Source of the DNA: Trichosporon coremiiforme
Taxonomy: Eukaryota > Basidiomycota > Tremellomycetes > Trichosporonales > Trichosporonaceae
Reading direction: 5' to 3'
Assembly (NCBI GenBank): GCA_039545355.1
Contig: BCJJ01000001.1
Location: 2,106,570-2,170,569, forward strand
DNA length: 64,000 nt
Shown here: positions 49,781-61,411 of the stretch, piece after piece
Numbering within the stretch: position 1 is the first letter of the stretch
Layout: each line of letters begins with the position of its first letter
Translations under genes and position numbers: made by a program
Notes under the pieces: generated by a model
Database searches by the model: none
Told to the model about the DNA's origin: nothing
The model's input: only the letters and a program-made list of their open reading frames with translations

Positions 49781-51913
49781 CTAGAGCACAAAGTCGCCCG
49801 CTTCATTGTGGTGCTGCGTGTCGATCCCCGCCTTGCGATCGTTCAGGATCTGCTCCGCCTCCCCCCTCCAATCATGCAGCACCCAGTCCCTAAGCCTCTC
49901 ATCAACGACATCGTGAGCCATCCTCCTCCACCGAGTGGGAGGGATGGGCGTAGTCAATGCGCGCCGAATAGCGCCCACGAATTCCTCATAGTTGAACGCC
50001 TCGACGTTGTACACAAACGGTTCGGGGACGGGCGCGAGGCTGTCGTGCTGCGTGAAGCCGAAGCCGGGCTGGCCGTCCTCCCGCTTCTGGTGCGGGTTGA
50101 AGAAAGGCACACCCCTGGCCAATGCCCTATAGGGGGAAGGGGAGAGCGTCGGCGACCCCATGCCGAGGAGGAGTTTTGCCTGTCCGAACTCGTGGTCGAA
50201 CTGGGTCGCGTTCAACTTGCCCAGATTCCTGACTGATGTGGGCACGTCAAACTTCTTCCTGTCCTCCTCGTTCCTCTCGTCCGTGAACCCGCCGACGAAT
50301 TCGAAGTCGGGAAACTCCTGCCGCAGTTCCTTTGTCGCGCGCTCGAAGAAACTGAGATCGACACAAGCCTGATGCCCGTTCTGGAAGTAGCGCGCATACT
50401 TGGCGAGGAGGTAGACGCGGTTCGGCCTGTCTTCCCATGGCACCACGACCGTGTCGCTAATGTCGGGCTTCATCCCGTATCCGAGGTAGGTGAAGGTGGC
50501 GTCCTCAGAGGCGTGGACGTGGAAGGGCTCCTCCCCGTCTGTGATCCAGGCGATGCCGTCGGACTCCTCGATTGTGACGCGGTGTTCGCGCGTGATGCGC
50601 GGTTCGGCAGTGACGACCCACGCGCGCCCGACTTGCGTCGATAGGCCGTTGGGGTAGTACGAGTTCCAGAAGAACTGGCGTTAGCGCTGTGCGCGCAGCG
50701 AGCGAAGCGAGCGCAGCGGGGCTTGTCTGTTCTCTCTCCTCACGACCAGTCCGTCCTGCACCCCGGCAGTGGCCAGCTCGAACGGCCAAAGCGCAAGTGT
50801 GACCGACCTCAGCCAGGTTCTAGTGATCACCAGATATGAAGCGGGCACGGACTGGCGACCGCACTCTGGAGACCGTTTCGACCGCCCTGGCGACGAGCCC
50901 ACCATCTCAGCCGCGCAAGCGCCCAACCGCCCAACCACTCGACTGTCTCACTGCTACCGCTAAGCTCGACGCCCGGACGCTGCTTCGCAGTGCCCGAGCA
51001 AGAGTGACTCACCTTCCACGCCGGGATGCCGTCCGGCCTCTCCTTCGTCTTCTGGTACTGTTCCAGCGTGCCCTTGTGCTTCTTGTCGCCGGGCTCTCCG
51101 AGCACTATCCGGATATAGTCCCCAAACTGGCGATAGAGGTGGTAGACGTATTCTGCGTGTTAGCTTGGAGCATTTCGACAAGCTGCAGGGGCGAGAGGGT
51201 CGGGCACTAGCCGTAACGTGATGCTGGGCGATGCGGGCGTGCTGAATGAACTGGGGCGGCCTGGTGACACAAGTGACGCGGCGACTTGCCAAAAGCACGC
51301 CGCTCAGTTCGCTGCGCCTCCTCCTGCGTGCTCGCTCTGCTCGCGCTCGAAGTGACTCACCATAGTCGTTGTCTCCTCCCTGGAGAACCGTGAAGCCCTG
51401 TCGTTCCAGACTCCTGTAGAGGCCAAGACACCAAACACCCTCGCCGCCGTGATAATCATCATGCAGTGCCCACTGACAGTGCCAACCCCCAAGCACCACG
51501 ATCTTGTCCGCGTTCTCGGGACAATCGCCCCGGGCAAGACAAGCAGTAAGCTGTCGCAGCTTGGCCTCGGTGACCCAGCGGTAGTTGTCGTTCTCGTTCT
51601 TGTCGTATGCGCCCCAGCCGCCTGGAATGGTCGTTAATGCCTTCAGCATGTGGTCCGCGGTTGAGGGGTTCAGCTGCGGGAGCCAGGAGGGATAGTACGC
51701 TGATCCGACCACGTTGGCCTTGAACCACGCCTTCGCCTTTGTGGGGGAGACGCGCTTGTGCACGCTCGTCGTGTACCCGCCCAAACCCAGGAGGAAGGAG
51801 AGCGAGAGCAAGGAGAGGAGGATGTAGAGCAGCTGTCGCTTGCTGAAGCGCCGGAGGGGGGAGGAGGTGCTCACCCCGCCCTGCGAGAGGGGGACGTAGC
51901 GCGCCGTGCTCAT
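49781..51913 (-). CDS. Type II membrane glycosyltransferase, GT18 (MGAT5)-like
   Basis: Exons 51913-51361, 51152-51013 and 50674-49781 give 528 residues. A short cytosolic tail with basic residues (SPLRRFSKRQ) precedes one membrane anchor, LLYILLSLLSLSFLLGLGG (about residues 28-46), the layout of Golgi enzymes. The luminal part includes KIVVLGGWHCQWALHDDYHG, EYVYHLYRQFGDYIRIVLG and, near the C-terminus, AKLLLGMGSPTLSPSPYRALARGVPFFNP, which resembles the GT18 acceptor/donor loop of MGAT5 (VGLGFP...P.EAIANG..FLNP). MGAT5 adds beta-1,6-GlcNAc to N-glycans. Yeasts do not make such glycans, so the acceptor here is uncertain and the family call rests on motif resemblance. Introns of 208 and 338 nt carry GAGCGAAGCGAGC-like strings. 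Confidence 0.7.
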
Positions 51914-52203
51914 CGTGTTGATGGTGCGGTCGAGAGACGCGGCGAGTCGTTTGTCGCGTGTGTGTGTGCCGGGGACGTCGGGTCCAGTATCGCTGGCCGC
52001 CTCGCTAAGAAAGACAAAGTGGCGAGCACCCCGATCGGTCAAAGCCAAGCGCGGTCAAGTGATCAGAAGAGCAAGGTTAAGTTGCGCGTAAAGCTGGGAG
52101 TAGTTGTCCAGACCCAGGTCGCAGCGCGTTCTGAGACTGTGTCTGTCTGTGGTAGTTCCCCGATCCTCGCGATGCCCAGAGGTCAGAGGTTGGAGCAGCT
52201 TGC

Positions 52204-52240
52204 AGGGGAGTAGGGGAGTAGGGGAGTAGGGGAGTAGGGG
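52204..52240. repeat. Minisatellite, 8-bp unit AGGGGAGT
   Basis: Four and a half perfect copies. G-rich on the plus strand. Confidence 0.9.
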
Positions 52241-52509
52241 ACGGGGGTGCGGGACGGTGATACGGTAGGGGCCGTTAGATCTTTCCGTCTAGCCCGGCAG
52301 GAATTCGTGGAATCGTCGCTTGCTGCGCTGCAGTTCCGGCAGACCTGGCCTAAACGGAAGGGTGAGGTGAGGGCGGGAGACGTTCTGGTGGCCGTGCACC
52401 GTAGGTCGCAGGGGGGAAGCACGGGCTCAGGGCCGGGCAGCGCGGGACAAGGTTCAGCGAGGGATTTGTCGGGTCGCTCTGGGCTTCGTACTTGTTTCTT
52501 GCCCGCTCG

Positions 52510-52565
52510 TCGTTGTGTCGTTGTGTCGTTGTGACGTTGTGTCGTTGTGTCGTTGTGTCGTTGTG
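52510..52565. repeat. Minisatellite, 8-bp unit TCGTTGTG
   Basis: Seven consecutive copies, six perfect and one with a single T-to-A change (fourth unit). Confidence 0.92.
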
Positions 52566-53874
52566 GAGGGATGTGGATGTTGCAGATGTAAGAAGGGTGT
52601 GCAGCATCAGACGCCGCCGGATCATAGACGATAGACAGGCGCGTGGGTGGCATGGGTGGCATGGGCGGGGGATGAGAATCTACACCCGGCACGGCTGGCA
52701 CAGACACTCGCGCCCTCGTTCTGTCGCGCTGCAGCTCTGCAGAGCGTGGAGTATGAGTACTCTTGCCAGGGACAACTGACAGCGAATAGGCTTGAGGCAG
52801 ACATGGGCAGACTATTCCTGGCGCTCAGTGCGCTCAGCGTATGGCCCAGCACTGGCCGGACATGTCCTGGCCGATCAATCACTCGGCCCACTCAGCAGTG
52901 GGTGTCCGTGGGCCAGCGGGGGCCAGACTCCATTCGCCGCACCGTGGCGTTCAAAGTTAGTCTCTCCATTCAACTGGGCATTTTACACCCGCCCTCTCCT
53001 GCGATCCTGCACGGTAGCAGCATTCGCAGATCGCACAGAGCCTGGGATCTGTGTTGCCAGAAGTGCTAGTCGCACGCCAGTGCATCCCATTCATCTACGA
53101 GTGAATGATTGAGTGTGGGGACTACGAGGACCGAAGTCTAACTCTCTTTAACGACTAGAGCATGCATAAAGCATTAGACGGCGGACGTAGGCTACCTGGG
53201 CTCCCTAGGCACGTAGGGCGAGACATGTCGGCGCTGGCTTGCGCTGGCTTCTCCTGGCCCCCTCGTTTTCGCATTTCCCACGAACACCACCCTGTCCTTG
53301 ACGAACCGGGGCCCCGCGTCTCATCACTGTCATCCTCTCTCCGCCATCCTAGCCTGCTGTGCAGAGCTGGCAGAGATCCAGTACATCCAGCATGGAGAAG
53401 GGCCGTGGCTTGTCTCGATGCGATCACAGTTCACTACATGTTTGGTCAGCAAAGTTGTTTTATGTCTTCGATCTCAGTGACTCGTCGAGTGACCCCATCT
53501 CGTTCATACCGACTGGTCAATGCTTGTGTCGTCGGCGTAAACTGAAGCGCAAGGCCGTAGTGTATAGTCCAACGTTGATGCATATGCGAGTCATACTATT
53601 CTTACACCTTGAAACCGTAGTGTACATGTTTTCTAAGTATATTCGTGGACACTCGTGACTTCCTCGTCTTGTTGCGGACATGTCTACCCGTCGTCTCTTC
53701 TCTGACAATATGCCATGCCTTCCTGTTCCCTGCGACTCGTGACCGGACACACGATGCGCACTTCCGCACTGAGCAAGGTTGCGGGCTGCGCTTTCTGATG
53801 GCGGGGAGACCCTCAGAAGACCAAGAGCGGTCTGTGTGACGGAGATTCAGACGCCTCGCTCCGCCCCCAGCGCT

Positions 53875-55794
53875 CTAGTCCTCCTCCATCGCCTCCGACG
53901 CACTGTCCCGCCTCTCCAGCTCGTCCCTCAGCATTTCCTGCTGATCGCCATGTTCCCCCTGCAGGCTCAGGAGCCCGAGACTGCCCAGACTGCCCGGCGC
54001 CGCGCCCTGGCTCTGCGCCGCGCTGACTGCTGCACTGGCCCCAGGGCCGGTGGGGATAAACGCGCCTCCGAGTGTACGGTTCCCGTTCAGAGAGGAGGAG
54101 AGCACGCCCGACGTACTCCCGATACTGAGGGCGGGGGAGGCGGCACGGGAGCGACTCGCCATCGGGCGCGTGTACGGGTGGTGTGGGGGCTTGACGCGAC
54201 TCTGGCCGAGAGACAAGTAGCCGGGAGAGCTGGTTGCGAGACTGCTGGCTACGAGGGGGGCATGGCTAGGCGAGCTCGGGATCGGCACGGGCGCGACGCC
54301 GGTCGACTTTGACGGCGAAAGAGCTTGGAACGGGGAAGGAGACGAGGCCCGGGGCCGCTTGTACGGGTCGAACCTGTCCTCGACGTTGGTTGCTGCTTGT
54401 CAGTTCCCGTCCAGAAGCTTCAACTCACCCTTCCGCTTGCCTGCCCGCGCGCCGGGGTCGCGATACTGCATCATTCCGGGCGAATTGACGTTCGGGCTGC
54501 CGACGCTGGCGAGCTCGCTCTTCTCCACTGTCGGACTGCCGAGGGGCGTATCGCGGCCACCGACCGAGGTCCCGCTCGCCGCCCCGCTGGAGCTGGCGGC
54601 GAACCCGACATTGCCGAAACTCGTGATGAGCGTGCTGGCACCGGGCGACTGGCCAAGGCGACTCCCCTTCCACCCCGGCTCTAATCGCTGGGCCTGGGGC
54701 GTGCTCTTCGGCCCGGAGCTGGCCGCATTCGTGCTCGGCGTGCTTTTGCCGCTGTCGCTGCGGGGCCAGGACCCGTTCGATCCGGGCCGGTCGATCTCCA
54801 TGATGCTCGCAAACGCGGAGTTGACCGCGCTCCCGCTCGGAGCCGCCGGCCATTCCTCGTCCATCATGTCGTCGCTGTCCGTGTCGCTGTCGTCCCTCCA
54901 TCTCGCACCCAATGGGGCAGGCCCGTCGTCGTCGTCATCGTCGACTGATTCCGGAAAGCGGCCCCGCGTCATGCGCGACATTCGCCTCTGTCGCGGCGTC
55001 AACGTCAGCGGGATAGCCGAGGGGTGCGAAGAGATGAAGCGCTGCAGTCGCGCTTCGGAACGCATCTCGTGCTCGAGCGGCGAGGACTCGGAGATCAGCG
55101 TCGCGAGCAGACTGCCCGGGATAGGACGGCCGTGGAATGGTGCGCGGCCCAGGCCCTGTCCGCTGCCGTCGCCGCTCGAGCGGCGTAGTTGCCACTTCTC
55201 CTCGACCATGGGGGATGTGCCGTTCTCACTCCGGGTCGGGATCGGCGACGTGCTGGTCGTTAAGCTCTCGATGGGTATTGGCGGAGCCGAGCCGACGCGG
55301 GCAGGCGCAGAGAAGGCAGTCAGACCCCAGCGAGGTCCGTTCGAAGACGCAAACGTGGGAACGGGGGCTGCTAAGCCTGCAGCAGTGGTTGACGTAGCTT
55401 GCAATGGCGCGCCCGGTTTGAGCTGCGTCGAGGAAGCCGGTGAGACAGCGGATTCTGGCCCGCTGCCGCCCTCAGTCGTGCTCGGGACTAGGGAGAGGAG
55501 AGACGGGCGCCGCAGCTTGTGTGTCGTGACGGTGCCGTTGCTCGGGGGTGTCACGGCCGCAGTCGGACTGACGGCGCCGGGCTGCAGATCTCGAGGTGGT
55601 GGGGTTGCGGCAGTGGAGACGGTGAGGTTGAATGCGCCAGTTGTCGCCGCAAAGCGGACCGGAGTGCCCGGCGCACCGGTGGCATTGCCGGAGTTGCCGA
55701 AGGCTGGGGGAAGGGTGTTGGGTGGATGGTGTGTCTGTGTCTGTGTCTGCGTTTGCGCTTGGGGAGTGCGCGGCTCGTCGGGGTACGTCTGCAT
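53875..55794 (-). CDS. Disordered Ser/Pro-rich, possibly nuclear protein of unknown function
   Basis: Exons 55794-54429 and 54392-53875 give 627 residues. The ATG at 55794 (MQTYPDEPRTP) is preferred to far-upstream in-frame ATGs, which would include Trp/Gly-rich sequence antisense to the neighbouring promoter. Most of the chain is Ser/Pro/Thr/Ala-rich. More ordered pieces are LLATLISESSPLEHEMRSEAR plus RFISSHP (about residues 235-265), the basic TPRQRRMSRMTRGRFP, the acidic DDDDDDGPAP, and RKATNVEDRFDPYKRPRASSP across the splice junction, which looks like a nuclear localisation or regulatory motif. The C-terminus has a helix EMLRDELERRDSASEAMEED. Many SP/TP sites suggest CDK/MAPK regulation. 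A TQTQTQTQT tract reflects a coding dinucleotide-like repeat. Family not recognised. Confidence 0.75.
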
Positions 55795-56299
55795 GGCGCG
55801 TCTACCTTCAACATGCCATGGTGGATGCGCCGAGTGCCGCAGAAGAAGGCCGGAGTGGTCGAGGAGGTGGAGGGAGTGAACAAACAATGGAGGGAGTGGA
55901 CGACTGGCGACTGGCGGTCTTAGGATAAGGGATGGGGCTGAGGGGCAATGACGCTCGGACCGTAGGTAGGGGTGGAGGAGTACAGTTGAAGGCGTGCGTT
56001 GGAGTCGATGGCGTCTGGCGCAGGCGTAGGCGTCGGCGAGGAATGGTTCGATAGGCGAGGCCAGGCTAGGCTCCGTCGACGATGCAATACTCCGCCCGTC
56101 GTTGGTGTCGGTTTGCGAAAGAGTCTCGTATTTGCATCGACCCGAGCCGGCAACTGCGTAGATTACATCCACCCACCACCGTAACCAACCTCCACCAAGG
56201 CTCAAGGCTCCACGGAGATCAGCCTCCGTCCAGCGCCAGCCTGCAGCGCCAGCCCCGCCAGCCCCCTCGCCCGCTTCCTCGTCACCACCGAACCCAACC
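55795..56299. other. Divergent promoter region
   Basis: Shared upstream region of the disordered protein gene (-) and the TBC-domain gene (+). No other feature seen. Confidence 0.55.
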
Positions 56300-58373
56300 A
56301 TGCGCACCACCTTCAGACCCCACCACGTCCCACCCTCACCCGCCCACGGCTACGGCACCCACGGCACCCACAGCATGACCAACGGCTCGACTGCCAAGAC
56401 GGCCGCCGCTGCCGCTCCCGCCGCGCCCCCCGCGCGTCCCCACAGCGCCCACCGGCAGATGAGCATCCCCTCGGGGCTCTTCCGTACCTCATCGGGAGCG
56501 TCGACACGGCCGTCGAGCACGCGGCGCGGCTCCCGCCGCGAGCCAGAGTGGGAGGACGAGGACGCGTGGGACGCCTCGAGCGACCGCTCCGATGACGAGG
56601 CCGGGCCCAGCTTCGGACTCGGGCGCATGACATCAAGGCCGCAGAGCATGAGCGCTTCGAGCAGGCCGTCCTCTGCCCGGCCGGCCAGCATTGCCGAGCG
56701 ATCAGGCATGACGAGCCCCACGGGCTCGAGGCCAGCGAGCGGAGCCCGATCGCCCAAGAGCAAGGCGACGCCGACGAATCGATCGCCTGAGCGAACGGCT
56801 GCCGCACCGATACCGATCAAGGGTCGCCCGACTGCTGAGGACGAGGCCGAGAGCGGATCCATCTCCACCTCGTGGGTCACGGCTAGCTATCGCCCGACTC
56901 CCCTCGATGCACCGGCGGGATACCAGCCGCTCCAGGTCGAGGTCGAGGCGGCCGAAGTCCGCCCGGGATCTCTCTCGACCGGCGGGGCATGGGAGATGGT
57001 CGAGCCGCGCGAAGCCGACCCGCTGACGCCTGTCGGTGTTGAGGCCCTGCGCGCTGACGCCGAGGACGTTGTGAAGGGTGAGTTTTCAGTGATACCCAGC
57101 TGCACAGTTCACGCAAGCAAGCTGACCCCAGACCCGCTGCAGGCACTTGCCTCGCTATCGCTCTCCGAGCCCTCGTCGCCCTCCGGCCGCTCCCCACTGC
57201 CGTCTCCGGGGGTCTCGCGCCAACGCTCAGTCCGCACCGAGCGCCGAAGAGAGCGGTGCATGCGTATTTTGCGCGGCAGCAGTGCGAACGGAAACGGCGC
57301 CGGAGCCATCGATCTAGGCGCGCTGAAGAGCTTTGCCTGGGGAGGTGTGCCAGGCGAACTGCGGCCGATCGTGTGGCAGTTGCTTCTGGTGAGTCCGCAC
57401 GAGCGCAGCGTGTGCAGCGAGTGCAGTGAGCGAGTCTCCTTCGGACCAAGCTTGCTTGATTGTGCCACGAGCTGACAGGCAGAACTACCTTCCCCTTCCC
57501 GAGGCCCCGCGCCTGGCCACCCTCACCCGCAAGAGGAGGGAGTACGCCCAGTTCGTGCAGCAGTACTTTGGCACGGAAGGTGCAGCCCTGGACCAGCAGA
57601 TGTGGCACCAGATCGAGATCGATGTGCCGCGCACGCGGCCGGGTGTAGCGCTGTGGTCGTGTCCTGCAACTCAACGAGCTCTGGAACGCATCCTCTATGT
57701 CTGGGCCGTTCGACACCCGGCAAGCGGGTACGTGCAGGGTATCAACGACCTGGCGACGCCGTTCTTCGAGGTCTTCCTCTCGGCCTACGTCTCAGTCGAC
57801 CCCGAACTGTTCGACGTGACGGAACTCCCTGCGGACGTACTTGCTGCCGTCGAGGCGGACAGTTTCTGGTGCCTCACGAAACTCCTCGATGGGATCCAGG
57901 ACCACTACATCCGCGACCAGCCCGGAATCCAGCGTCTCGTGTCCCGCATGGGCAGCCTCATCAAGAGGATTGACCCCGACTTATCCGCCCACTTCGAGGA
58001 GCAGGGCGTGCAGTACATGCAGTTCGCGTTCCGGTGGATGAACTGCCTGCTCATGCGCGAGCTCACCGTGAAATGCACAATAAGGATGTGGGACACGTAC
58101 CTCTCCGAGGGCGCCGACAGTTTCTCCACCTTCCACTTATACGTGTGCTCTGCGCTGCTCGTCAAATTCTCCCCCGAGCTCAAGCGGATGGATTTCCAGG
58201 AGATCATCATGTTCCTCCAAAGTCTCAGCAACACGACGAAGACGTGGGGCGACAAGGAGGTCGAGCTGCTGCTCAGCGAGGCGTTCGTGCTTAAGAATAC
58301 TTGGCATGGGGCCGATAACCATTTCGCGAATCAGAGGAATGGCGGGCAGGACTTTGGGATGATGGGCCGATGA
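56300..58373 (+). CDS. GYP1: TBC-domain Rab GTPase-activating protein, Gyp1/TBC1D22 type
   Basis: Exons 56300-57077, 57132-57388 and 57483-58373 give 641 residues. The first 300 are disordered and Ser/Pro-rich. The TBC domain follows: GVPGELRPIVWQLLL, the catalytic arginine-finger motif IEIDVPR (389-395), QRALERILYVWAVRHP, the glutamine-finger motif SGYVQGIND (Gln430), WCLTKLLDGIQDHYI, QFAFRWMNCLLMREL and RMWDTYLSEG. Order and spacing match Gyp1 and human TBC1D22A/B, which accelerate GTP hydrolysis by Ypt1/Rab1 at the Golgi. The first intron (57078-57131, 54 nt) is a multiple of three without an in-frame stop. The second (94 nt) holds GAGCG-type strings. Confidence 0.93.
57078..57131 (+). other. 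Probable stop-free 54-nt intron of the TBC gene
   Basis: It runs from GTGAGT to a CTGACCCCAG acceptor. Spliced, it gives VKDPLQALASLSL; if retained it adds 18 residues in a disordered region. Splicing is supported by the site consensus only. Confidence 0.6.
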
Positions 58374-58832
58374 GATAGCGAGACGCGAGGCGAGGATACG
58401 TACCTCATCGCCGTTTGGCATCACCATCCCACGATCAACCACACGGACCAGCGAGGACAGACGCACGGTGAGCAGACGCAGGAGGAGACACAGGAGAGCA
58501 GAGCACATTTCGGGAAAATCCAAGGCATAACACGACTCTTTAATCACGCGCAATTCAGTCACTTGTAGCTTGCGCATCCATAAGCAACCCCCCAATCCTT
58601 AAAGTACCATATAGATAATCCACCCATCCCAAACAACCCAACGCACCCTAGCGGTATAGCAGCTAGACAGCATCATGCAAAACAGAACGTACATGTTTCC
58701 CCTTTTTGACTAGTACAGATCGCTACGTGGTCTAAACTACTGGCACCTCCGTTGGTCCTCCTTTTGCTGAGAGAGGAATTGACGGAGGGTGTCGGCACAA
58801 CAACGGAAGATTATTGATGTCTAATGCTGCTT
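58374..58832. other. Intergenic region between convergent genes
   Basis: 3' flanks of the TBC and RBM26-like genes. AT-richer than average. No gene recognised. Confidence 0.6.
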
Positions 58833-60898
58833 TTAATTGTCGCGGTCGCGCTGCTCGTGCACCTCGCCGTCCTCGCCGCCGCCCATCTCGACCTCACCGT
58901 CGCCCTCGTGCGCCTGGCCGTGGCCGTTACTCGGCACAGCGTGCCACTGCACATTGATCGGCGCGGAGAGGTTGGGAATGTCCTTCGTGCCGAGAGAGAG
59001 GGCCTGTTCTGTCAGCTACATATCCCTCTGAGCTTGCCAGCTTGACTTACTTTCTCAGCCATCTCGCGCGAGGGGTAGGTGACGAGCACGCCGTCGTCGG
59101 TGGGCGCAAGGCTTCCGCCGGTGCTCTCGTACCACTCCTTGATCGCCTGCTGGCCCTGCTCGGAGCCGAGCGCCTCTCCCGCGATCTTGACGGTGGAGGA
59201 GCGGTTGTCGAGACGCATCGGGCGGGCGTAGCCGCCACGTCCGCGTCCACGGCCACGGGCACGGCCACGAGGCGAGCCACGGCCGTACGGGCTGTACCGC
59301 GTCGCCGGGATGCCCATCGTGCTCGCCTTCTCGCGGAGCGCGCTCAGCTGCGCGTTGAGACGCAGCAGCTCGTCCTGGTCCGACGGGCCGGTCTCCATAC
59401 CGTGCTCGGCGAGCTCGGCATCGAGCTTGTCCTTCGGTGTCGGCTCGGCCGGCGGCGGGCTCGGCTTCGCCAGCTCCTCCATCTCCTTGGCGATCTCCTT
59501 GATCCGGCCCAGAATGGCCACCTTGTCCTCTTGGCTGGCGCTGGCTGCACGCGCAAAGAGCACCTTCTGCTCCGCGATCAGCGTCTCGCGCTTTCCGCGG
59601 CGCTCCTTCGCCTCGAGCTCCACGAGCGTCTTCCGCAGTCGGCTCTCCGGTCCCTCGAGCTTGGCCACGACGTCGCCCTGCGGGTTCGCACCACCCTGCT
59701 CGAGCTTCTTCATGTTCTCGATCAGCTTCGCGCTCTGCTCCAGCATCTTCTGGCCAGCCTCGCCGTGTCCAGCCCGCGGGCGGTGCCACAGCACCTTGAC
59801 GTGTCGGTTGCCAAAGACGGCTTCGTCGCTCTTCCACGCCTGGTACGCCTCGCGGTTCGTCGCGAACGAGACAAGAGCGCGCTTGCTCTTGCCCTCGATC
59901 GCGACATTGGTCACGTCACCGAACTGTCCGAAGTATTCCGTCAGAGCACCCATCGTGAGGTGCTGAGGCGGGATGTCGGAGATCAGGAGAGTCGTGCCGT
60001 TGCGGTCGGATGGCGGGCGGCTCGTGCCCATGAAGTCCGGAGGAGGCATCGCAGCGTGCATGCCGGGGCCGCCGGGGAAGAAGGGCATGCCCATACCTCC
60101 GCGGCCGCGACCACGACCTCCTCGTCCGCCACGGCCGCCACGTCCATCGAACTGCTGTCCAGGCTGCATGCCCATCATCGGCGCCATCTGGGCGAACATC
60201 ATCTCGGGCGTCGGGATGATCACGTCGTCGCTGTGCTCGTACTGACACGCCGCACCGCGCATGCAGTATCCCTTCTCTGGGCGTTAGTTTAGATACGAGG
60301 AGCACCTAACGCACCATGGTAGTCACGGCACCGCGGGCGCCGCTGCTGCTGCTGAGGCGGTTGAGGGAGGCCGTTCGACACGTCCGCCATCTCCGCATCT
60401 CTTGACGGGCCAGGTTGCGGCTCAGTCGCCATCGGAGCCTCTGCGGGCGCGGCGGGGGCGGCACCAGGAAGGTAGGCCTTCGTTTGAATCACATCGAAGC
60501 AGGCGTTCACGAAGGGCTCGGTCTGCGCGCCGAGGAACTCCTCGAGCTCCGTCTTCATGTACGTTTTCCAGCTCGCCTCATCTTGGTTGCTGTCATGCTT
60601 CAGCAGCGCGATGATGTAATCAGCGAGCACGTCGGGATCGGCGTCACACCTGGTTGTCAGCTGTGAACAAAGGAAACGCCAGCTTTATCATAGACATATC
60701 ACCCAGCAAGGAGCTCCAAGCAGATCAACGATTGCTTGACCACGAGCAACGCGACAGAGGCAGCCTCGAGGTCTGAAGGTGCCTTCCTCGGCTCGACGGA
60801 CGTCACGGGCAGGTAAAGAACAATACTCACAGAGGTTCGAGGGTGACGACGAGCCACTTTTTGAAGTCTGGGGACTCGCACGCGTCGTTGAAGGACAT
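58833..60898 (-). CDS. RBM26/27-like RNA-binding protein (PWI-like, CCCH zinc finger, RRM, RGG)
   Basis: Exons 60898-60831, 60649-60315, 60276-59051 and 59003-58833 give 599 residues. Residues 1-90 form a PWI-like helical domain (MSFNDACESPDFKKWLVVTL, ALLKHDSNQDEASWKTYMKTELEEFL). A CCCH finger with C-x8-C-x5-C-x3-H spacing lies at 130-149 (CRDYHEKGYCMRGAACQYEH). A Gly/Arg-rich segment, an RRM (TTLLISDIPPQHLTMGALTEYF, about 229-300), a coiled coil (ESRLRKTLVELEAKERRGKRE) and a second RG-rich block (YGRGSPRGRARGRGRGRGG) follow; the C-terminus is acidic. This order matches human RBM26/RBM27, partners of the PAXT nuclear exosome-targeting pathway, and S. pombe Rmn1. A role in nuclear RNA surveillance is inferred. 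Splicing restores the finger exactly. Confidence 0.88.
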
Positions 60899-61411
60899 TG
60901 CGGGCGAGGTGGATGTGGTATAGGTGTTGGAGGAGTCGTGAGTTCGGCCTCCATCTCGGAAAACATATTTGGACATGGCTCCGCGGTTGAACACAGCCAG
61001 TGCCCAGGCGCCGCCGCCCATCGCGGAGGCAAATGACGGTACGCGCTGGCGGCGATGGTGCGGTGGAGGGACGGGATTAAACCCACGTGGTGGCTGTCAC
61101 GACGTCAGTGCGCGATTGCTGTGCGCTCACCGTACGTAGAACCGGTGGCGTGCCTGAGTTGCATCATGCCGTCAACGTCGTCCCGTACCAGGTCCTGGGT
61201 CTCTCCCAGCATGCATCTCGCCGAGTAAAGTGTAGATGACTCCGGGCCAGTAACGCGGCTCCGCGCGGCTCACGCGGCTGTTGCAGCATAGATAGTGTTA
61301 AGGTTTCTGCATTAAAGAATCCATCGTGATAAGACGTTCGGTGGTTCAAGACGTCCAACGTGCACTGGTTCTACTGTTCGACTAGCTATGTATACAACGT
61401 TTCCGGCTCGT
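60899..61411. other. Intergenic region, no gene seen
   Basis: Promoter of the RBM26-like gene and 3' flank of the peroxiredoxin gene. No gene recognised. Confidence 0.6.

Larger units (their letters stand above)
51914..53874. other. Long intergenic region with two minisatellites
   Basis: Nearly 2 kb between the glycosyltransferase start and the 3' end of the next minus-strand gene. Holds two 8-bp minisatellites (52204-52240 and 52510-52565) and GGGTGGCATGGGTGGCATGG near 52645. Open frames here have no protein character. Confidence 0.5.

Noticed and set aside
45694..52565. CRISPR-like arrays
   Set aside because: The repeats are contiguous 8-bp units without spacers, and the genome is fungal; they are minisatellites.
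54359..55879. Plus-strand open frame of 506 codons
   Set aside because: Antisense to the disordered-protein gene at 53875-55794, whose splicing and codon use are better; the antisense product is Ser/Arg/Gly-rich without motifs.
55795..56310. N-terminal extension of the disordered protein to an ATG near 56310
   Set aside because: It would overlap the divergent promoter and start of the TBC gene and adds sequence with no protein character.
59042..60292. Plus-strand open frame of 416 codons
   Set aside because: Antisense to the RBM26-like gene; no domain, Leu/Arg/His-rich shadow composition.
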